64,000 nucleotides of DNA from the NCBI RefSeq assembly GCF_011046535.1, contig NZ_CP049257.1, positions 4,898,001 through 4,962,000 of the forward strand. Reading direction: 5' to 3'. How positions within the stretch are numbered: position 1 is the first letter of the stretch; each line of letters begins with the position of its first letter. Below are positions 60,147 through 64,000 of this stretch, piece after piece. A program made the translations under genes and the position numbers. The stretch comes from Nocardioides anomalus. GTDB lineage: Bacteria; Actinomycetota; Actinomycetes; Propionibacteriales; Nocardioidaceae. The notes beneath the pieces were generated by a model. It ran no database searches. It saw nothing but the letters and a program-made list of their open reading frames with translations, and had not been told where the DNA came from.

Positions 60147-60686
60147 CTAGCGCGTCTCGCCCGGCTGGGCCGCCGGCGGCGGGTGCGCGGCCGAGGCCTC
60201 CTCGGGGTTGTCGATGAAGCGCTGGAAGGACTCGCGGACCTCGGCCTCGGCCTCGGTGCGCCCGACCCACTCGGCGCCCTCGACGGACTTGCCGGGCTCG
60301 AGGTCCTTGTAGACCTCGAAGAAGTGCTGGATCTCCAGGCGGTCGAACTTGGAGACGTGGCTGATGTCGCGCAGGTGCTCCAGGCGCGGGTCGGTGGCGG
60401 GGACGCAGAGGACCTTGTCGTCGCCGCCGGCCTCGTCGGTCATCCGGAACATGCCGATGGCGCGGCACTTGATGAGGCAGCCGGGGAACGTGGGCTCCTG
60501 CAGGATCACCATCGCGTCGAGCGGGTCGCCGTCCAGGCCGAGAGTGTTCTCGATGTAGCCGTAGTCGGCCGGGTACTGCGTCGACGTGAAGAGCGTCCGG
60601 TCGAGCCGGATCCGCCCCGAGACGTGGTCCACTTCGTACTTGTTGCGCTGACCCTTGGGGATCTCCACGAGCACGTCGAACTCCAT
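60147..60686 (-). CDS. ppa: Inorganic pyrophosphatase
   Basis: 179 residues from ATG 60686. Family I signature [11 protein letters not shown] with [33 protein letters not shown] and [15 protein letters not shown], covering the Mg and pyrophosphate ligands. It hydrolyses PPi to drive biosynthesis. The usual protein ends near residue 163; here a Pro/Ala-rich tail adds some 15 residues. Divergent from dacB across about 50 bases. Confidence 0.97.
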   Translation of the reverse strand: MEFDVLVEIPKGQRNKYEVDHVSGRIRLDRTLFTSTQYPADYGYIENTLGLDGDPLDAMVILQEPTFPGCLIKCRAIGMFRMTDEAGGDDKVLCVPATDPRLEHLRDISHVSKFDRLEIQHFFEVYKDLEPGKSVEGAEWVGRTEAEAEVRESFQRFIDNPEEASAAHPPPAAQPGETR

Positions 60687-60739
60687 GTGACCATCCTCGC
60701 GCACAATGGCTGCGGTTGGTGCAGGTGTCAGGAGGTCGG

Positions 60740-62200
60740 GTGCGATCGGGTGAGATGGCGCACGCCCGCGAGGAGGGCGGGTGGCTGGGTCGCGCCCTCG
60801 CGGCCCTGCTCGTGGTGGCCGTCGTCGCCACCGGCGTCGCCGGCTGGCGCCTGGACTGGTACGACGACCTGGTCGGCGACTCCGGCAGCACGCAGCAGGC
60901 CACCGGGCCGGCCGACGTACCACCGCCGCCCGGGCTCGAGCTGCCCGCGCTGACCGCGCCGGACCCCGTCGACACCCCGCTCGACCCGCCCGGTCGGATC
61001 AGGGCGGCGAGCGTGCAGGCGGCGGTGCTGCCGTTCGTCACCGACCCCGTCCTGGGCCCGCACGTCACGGGCGTGGTCGAGGACCTCGCGGCCGGCAAAC
61101 CGGTCGTCACCGTCGGCGACGGGGGCGCGGCGATGCCGGCGTCGACCACCAAGCTGCTCACCACCACCGCGGCGCTGTCCGCGGTCGGCCCGGAGACCCG
61201 CTTCGCCACCCGCGTCGTCGCCGCCGGGAAGGGACGGATCGTGCTGGTCGGCGGCGGGGACCCGTTCCTCGCCTCGAAGCCGCTGCCCACGGCGTACCCG
61301 GCCCACGCCGACGTCGTCACCCTCGCCCAGCAGACCGCCGCCGCGCTCCAGGCGCAGGGGCGGAGCCGCGTCAGGCTGGGGTACGACGACTCGCTGTTCT
61401 CCGAGCCGTCCTTCAACCCGGCCTGGCCCGCGCACTACCTGCCCGAGCACGTCGTCTCCCGGGTCACCGCCCTGTGGGTCGACGAGGGCCGGCCCGCGAC
61501 CGGCTCCGGCCGGGTCGACGACCCGTCGCTGTACGCCGCGCAGACCTTCGCCGCCGCGCTCACCGCCGCCGGCATCACCGTGGTCGGCGCCCCGACCCGC
61601 GGCGTGGCCTCGGGCGGCACCGAGCTGACCCGCGTGGAGTCGGCGCCGCTGCGCGAGATCGCCGCCCGCATCCTCGAGATCTCCGACAACGAGGGGGCCG
61701 AGGTGCTCTCGCACCAGGTCGGCGTGGCGGTGGCCGGGAAGGGCACCTTCGCGGACGGCGCCGCCGGGGTGCTGTCGACGCTGGGCGCGCTCGGCGTGCC
61801 CCTCGACGGCGTCACCGTCCACGACGGCAGCGGCCTCTCGCGGGAGAACCGGATCACCCCGGCCGCGCTGGTCGGCGTGCTGCGTCTCGCCCTCGACCCG
61901 GCCCACCCCGAGCTGGACCCGATCGTCACCGGGCTCCCGGTCGCCGGCTTCAGCGGCTCGCTGACCAACCGGTTCGACCAGCCGTTCCCGACCTCGCGCG
62001 GGCTCGTGCGCGCCAAGACCGGCACCCTCACCAACGTCTCCTCGCTGGCCGGCATCGCGGTCGACCAGGACGGCAACCAGATGGTCTTCGCGCTCATGGC
62101 CGACCGGATCGCCCAGGTCGACGAGACCAAGGCCCAGCGTGCCCTCGACGCGGCCGCCGGGGCCCTCGGCGCCTGCCACTGCGGGTCGGTGCCGAACTAG
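60740..62200 (+). CDS. dacB: D-alanyl-D-alanine carboxypeptidase/endopeptidase (PBP4 family)
   Basis: About 486 residues. GTG 60740 is chosen because AGGAGG lies at 60730-60735; ATG 60755 and GTG 60725 are alternatives. A single N-terminal helix ([20 protein letters not shown]) anchors it. Penicillin-binding motifs: STTK (Ser135, Lys138), SDN at 315 ([10 protein letters not shown]) and KTG at 426 ([15 protein letters not shown]). It trims peptidoglycan stem peptides outside the cell. Divergent from ppa, a common actinobacterial arrangement. Confidence 0.93.
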   Translation: MRSGEMAHAREEGGWLGRALAALLVVAVVATGVAGWRLDWYDDLVGDSGSTQQATGPADVPPPPGLELPALTAPDPVDTPLDPPGRIRAASVQAAVLPFVTDPVLGPHVTGVVEDLAAGKPVVTVGDGGAAMPASTTKLLTTTAALSAVGPETRFATRVVAAGKGRIVLVGGGDPFLASKPLPTAYPAHADVVTLAQQTAAALQAQGRSRVRLGYDDSLFSEPSFNPAWPAHYLPEHVVSRVTALWVDEGRPATGSGRVDDPSLYAAQTFAAALTAAGITVVGAPTRGVASGGTELTRVESAPLREIAARILEISDNEGAEVLSHQVGVAVAGKGTFADGAAGVLSTLGALGVPLDGVTVHDGSGLSRENRITPAALVGVLRLALDPAHPELDPIVTGLPVAGFSGSLTNRFDQPFPTSRGLVRAKTGTLTNVSSLAGIAVDQDGNQMVFALMADRIAQVDETKAQRALDAAAGALGACHCGSVPN

Positions 62201-62215
62201 AGCATTTCAGTCGAC

Positions 62216-62221
62216 TATGAT
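62216..62221 (+). promoter_or_regulatory. Candidate -10 (TATGAT) for the beta-propeller gene
   Basis: TATGAT, close to the ideal TATAAT, ends six bases before ATG 62228. A weak CCGAAC at 62192-62197 gives an 18-base spacer. The clearest leaderless-type promoter in the window. Confidence 0.55.
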
Positions 62222-62227
62222 GCGCGC

Positions 62228-63121
62228 ATGACCGTCGACGCCCCCGCCCTGCCGACGTACGGCGACGCCGAGGTGGTCGTCCCCGCCCCGGACGCCGGTC
62301 CCGGCAACTGGTCGGGCGCCGCGTCCGCCGTGCTCCACGACGGCGTGTTCTGGCTGACCTACCGGGTCCGCCGCCCGCTCACCGAGGGCCGCGGCGTGGC
62401 CGTGGTCGTGGCCCGCTCCGACGACGGCGTGCACTTCGAGCCGGTGACCGAGGTCGGCCGCGAGCAGTTCGGCTGCGAGTCCTTCGAGCGGCCGGTCCTC
62501 TCCCCGCTGCCCGACGGCGGCTGGCGGCTCTACCTGTCCTGCGCGACGTACGACTCCAAGCACTGGTGGGTCGACTCCCTCACCGCCGCCTCCGTCGACG
62601 CCCTGCCGGCCGGCCACCAGCAGGTCGTGCTGCCCGGCTCGGCCGACGTCGCGGTCAAGGACCCGGTCATCCAGCACCCCACCGCCCCCGGCCAGGAGTG
62701 GGTCATGTGGCTGTGCTGCCACCCCCTCACCGACCCCGGCCACGAGGACCGGATGACCACCCGCCGCCTCACCTCGCCCGACGGCCTCACCTGGACCGAC
62801 CGCGGCGAGGTCCTCGCCGGCCGCCCCGGGCACTGGGACGCCCGCGGCGCCCGCGTGGCCACCGTGCTGACCGCCGACCCCCTCACCGTGCTGTACGACG
62901 GCCGCCCCGACGCCGCCTCCAACTGGCACGAGACCACCGGCGTCGCCCGCTGGGACGGCACCCGCCTGGTCCCGCTCGACGACGAGCCCATCGCCAGCCC
63001 GCACTCCGACGGCGCCTTCCGCTACGCCACCGCCGTGCCGCTCCCCGACGGCCGGACGCGGTTCTACGTGGAGGCGGCCCGTCCCGACGGGGCGCACGAC
63101 CTGGTGACCGTCGTCCGCTGA
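62228..63121 (+). CDS. Beta-propeller glycosidase-like protein (GH43/68/130-type fold)
   Basis: 297 residues. Repeated blades begin with Asp-rich strands: NWSGAASAVLHDGVFWLTYR, SFERPVLSPLPDGGWRLYLS, VKDPVIQHPTAPGQEWVMWL, and TVLYDGRPDAASNWHETTGV. Candidate catalytic acids are in ESFERPVL and VKDPVI. Five-bladed propeller hydrolases and phosphorylases share this arrangement; the substrate is not deducible. No signal peptide, so intracellular. Confidence 0.8.
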   Translation: MTVDAPALPTYGDAEVVVPAPDAGPGNWSGAASAVLHDGVFWLTYRVRRPLTEGRGVAVVVARSDDGVHFEPVTEVGREQFGCESFERPVLSPLPDGGWRLYLSCATYDSKHWWVDSLTAASVDALPAGHQQVVLPGSADVAVKDPVIQHPTAPGQEWVMWLCCHPLTDPGHEDRMTTRRLTSPDGLTWTDRGEVLAGRPGHWDARGARVATVLTADPLTVLYDGRPDAASNWHETTGVARWDGTRLVPLDDEPIASPHSDGAFRYATAVPLPDGRTRFYVEAARPDGAHDLVTVVR

Positions 63122-63139
63122 CCGCGCGATGATGGCCCC

Positions 63140-63769
63140 GTGACGCAGACACCCGCCGGCTGGTACGCCGACCCGCAGGACCCCGCGCAGTACCGCTACT
63201 GGGACGGCGCGGCCTGGACCGAGCACCGCTCGCCGCGCTCGCAGACCGGGGCGCAGGTCACCCAGGCGGCCAACGACCTGGCCGACGGGCTGACCAAGGG
63301 TTTCAACGCGGTGGGCACGTGGCTCAACCAGAACGTCGGCAGCCAGGCGGGCACGACGTTCGCGTCGGTGGCCGCGTCGTGCCGGGACGAGCCGGCTCGG
63401 CAGCCGCTGTCGGTGACCGCTCAGCTGGTGCTGGGGCCGGGCGACGTCGCGGGGGTGGGCCAGGTCTTCGCGCGGACGGGCACGACGGTCACGGCCGAGG
63501 GCGCGCGGCTGGAGAACGAGCACTGCCGGCTGGTGCCGAACCCGTGGGACCCGGCGGCGCCGCAGGGGGTGGCGGTGTTCATCGGGGCGACCACGGTGGG
63601 CCGGTTGCCGGCCGAGCTCGAGGCGCAGTACGTCGGGCCGCTGGCGCAGCTGGCCAGCCGGAGCGTGGTGGCCACGGCGGTGGCCGACCTGGTCGCGCAC
63701 GGCCCCGGGATGGTGACGAGCGCGCAGGTGAGCGTGCACCTGCCCGCGGTGGAGGCGCTCGCCTCCTAG
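63140..63769 (+). CDS. DUF2510-domain protein
   Basis: 209 residues, GTG start. The N-terminal motif PAGWYADPQDPAQYRYWDGA then AWTEH is DUF2510, a short actinobacterial module often found on membrane or secretion-related proteins. The rest is a soluble alpha/beta region (QPLSVTAQLVLGPGDVAGVG; VAVFIGATTVGRLPAELEAQ) I do not recognise; the sequence TVGRLPAELEAQYVGPLAQL resembles HIRAN-like DNA-binding modules only faintly. Convergent overlap of 4 bases with the next gene. Confidence 0.8.
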   Translation: MTQTPAGWYADPQDPAQYRYWDGAAWTEHRSPRSQTGAQVTQAANDLADGLTKGFNAVGTWLNQNVGSQAGTTFASVAASCRDEPARQPLSVTAQLVLGPGDVAGVGQVFARTGTTVTAEGARLENEHCRLVPNPWDPAAPQGVAVFIGATTVGRLPAELEAQYVGPLAQLASRSVVATAVADLVAHGPGMVTSAQVSVHLPAVEALAS

Positions 63770-64000
63770 GAGGACGCGGTGGCCCGCTCCTGGAAGGACC
63801 CGCGGCTGTCCACCGAGCGCCACAGCCTGAAGGGCTGACCGGTCAGCTCCGAGAGCAGGTCGATGTCGTCGGCGAAGTGCGGCAGCAGCCGGGCGCGGGC
63901 GTCCGGGGCGAGCTTGGGCCGGTGGGCGCCGCCGGCCTGGAGCTGGTTGATGAGCGGTACGGAGGCCGCACGCCAGACCTCGGGGCGCACGAACTGGCCG
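63766..64000 (-). CDS. Sulfotransferase-like protein, C-terminal fragment
   Basis: Runs off the window edge; the last 77 residues are visible. The ending LAPDARARLLPHFADDIDLL then SELTGQPFRLWRS resembles the C-terminal helix of bacterial sulfotransferases, where ADDIxxLxxLTG-W is common. The PAPS-binding loops are outside the window, so this rests only on the tail. Confidence 0.6.
   Translation of the reverse strand, partial: GQFVRPEVWRAASVPLINQLQAGGAHRPKLAPDARARLLPHFADDIDLLSELTGQPFRLWRSVDSRGSFQERATASS

Noticed and set aside
62184..62228. GAACTAGAGCATTTCAG as a third KstR site
   Set aside because: It lacks the GTT half of TnnAACnnGTTnnA.

Overview
The window is a gene-dense stretch of a high-GC actinobacterial chromosome. 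It has about 70 protein genes, many GTG starts and 4-base GTGA/ATGA gene overlaps. It carries a KstR-type operator motif, an ECF41 sigma factor, WXG-like proteins and an Srs-type phenolic-lipid gene trio. My best guess is a Nocardioides-like organism (Nocardioidaceae); this is inferred from gene content, with no 16S or marker search behind it. I see no tRNA, rRNA, CRISPR array, insertion sequence, integrase or prophage. No stretch without a gene reaches 300 bases; the longest is 55721-56013 (293 bases), filled with hairpins and a promoter region.

Layout. 1-1358: end of a histidine-degradation operon (hutF, hutI). 1471-5078: a tiny ORF, a large LuxR-type ATPase regulator and a VOC protein. 5154-13261: the most distinctive locus, a tightly packed operon. 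It runs: Asp/Gly-rich peptide, JmjC/Cupin_4 oxygenase, sucrase/ferredoxin-like Fe-S protein, UbiA prenyltransferase, geranylgeranyl-reductase-like flavoprotein, type III polyketide synthase, ICMT-type methyltransferase, flavoprotein hydroxylase, IPP isomerase, TauE-type exporter. I read it as a pathway to a prenylated, reduced phenolic lipid or quinone. 13909-21641: a degradative/oxidative region (SDR, flavin monooxygenase, TetR, hydrolase, P450) with two matching TTGAC-N4-GTCAA operators. 21644-26018: three divergent regulator/target pairs (AraC/DUF1772, TetR/SDR, RsrR-like Rrf2/NmrA-like), each with a visible operator. 26015-26308: an erm-type rRNA methyltransferase that has lost its SAM-binding core.

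26499-41599: secreted protein, acyl-CoA synthetase, a three-gene WXG-like operon, photolyase, pseudouridine catabolism (psuK-psuG), RecQ, a stand-alone TOPRIM protein, and a divergent methyltransferase/DUF427 pair whose start codons overlap. 41626-46201: two KstR-type operators driving an old-yellow-enzyme gene and a DapB-like/SDR pair, with an MBL hydrolase following; probably steroid- or lipid-related. 47582-50921: a large orphan protein, then an AhpD-like/ECF41 sigma pair. 50974-54643: TPP riboswitch and thiBPQ importer. 54674-64000: PAP2 protein, a triple hairpin array, NlpC/P60 hydrolase, acyl-CoA oxidase, methyltransferase, pyrophosphatase, DacB, a beta-propeller glycosidase, a DUF2510 protein and a truncated sulfotransferase.

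A window-wide pattern is the TANNNT -10 hexamer ending 6-7 bases before the start codon (for example at 15448, 18269, 24128, 37332, 41638, 43171, 45103, 54662, 57427 and 62216). It suggests widespread leaderless transcription.
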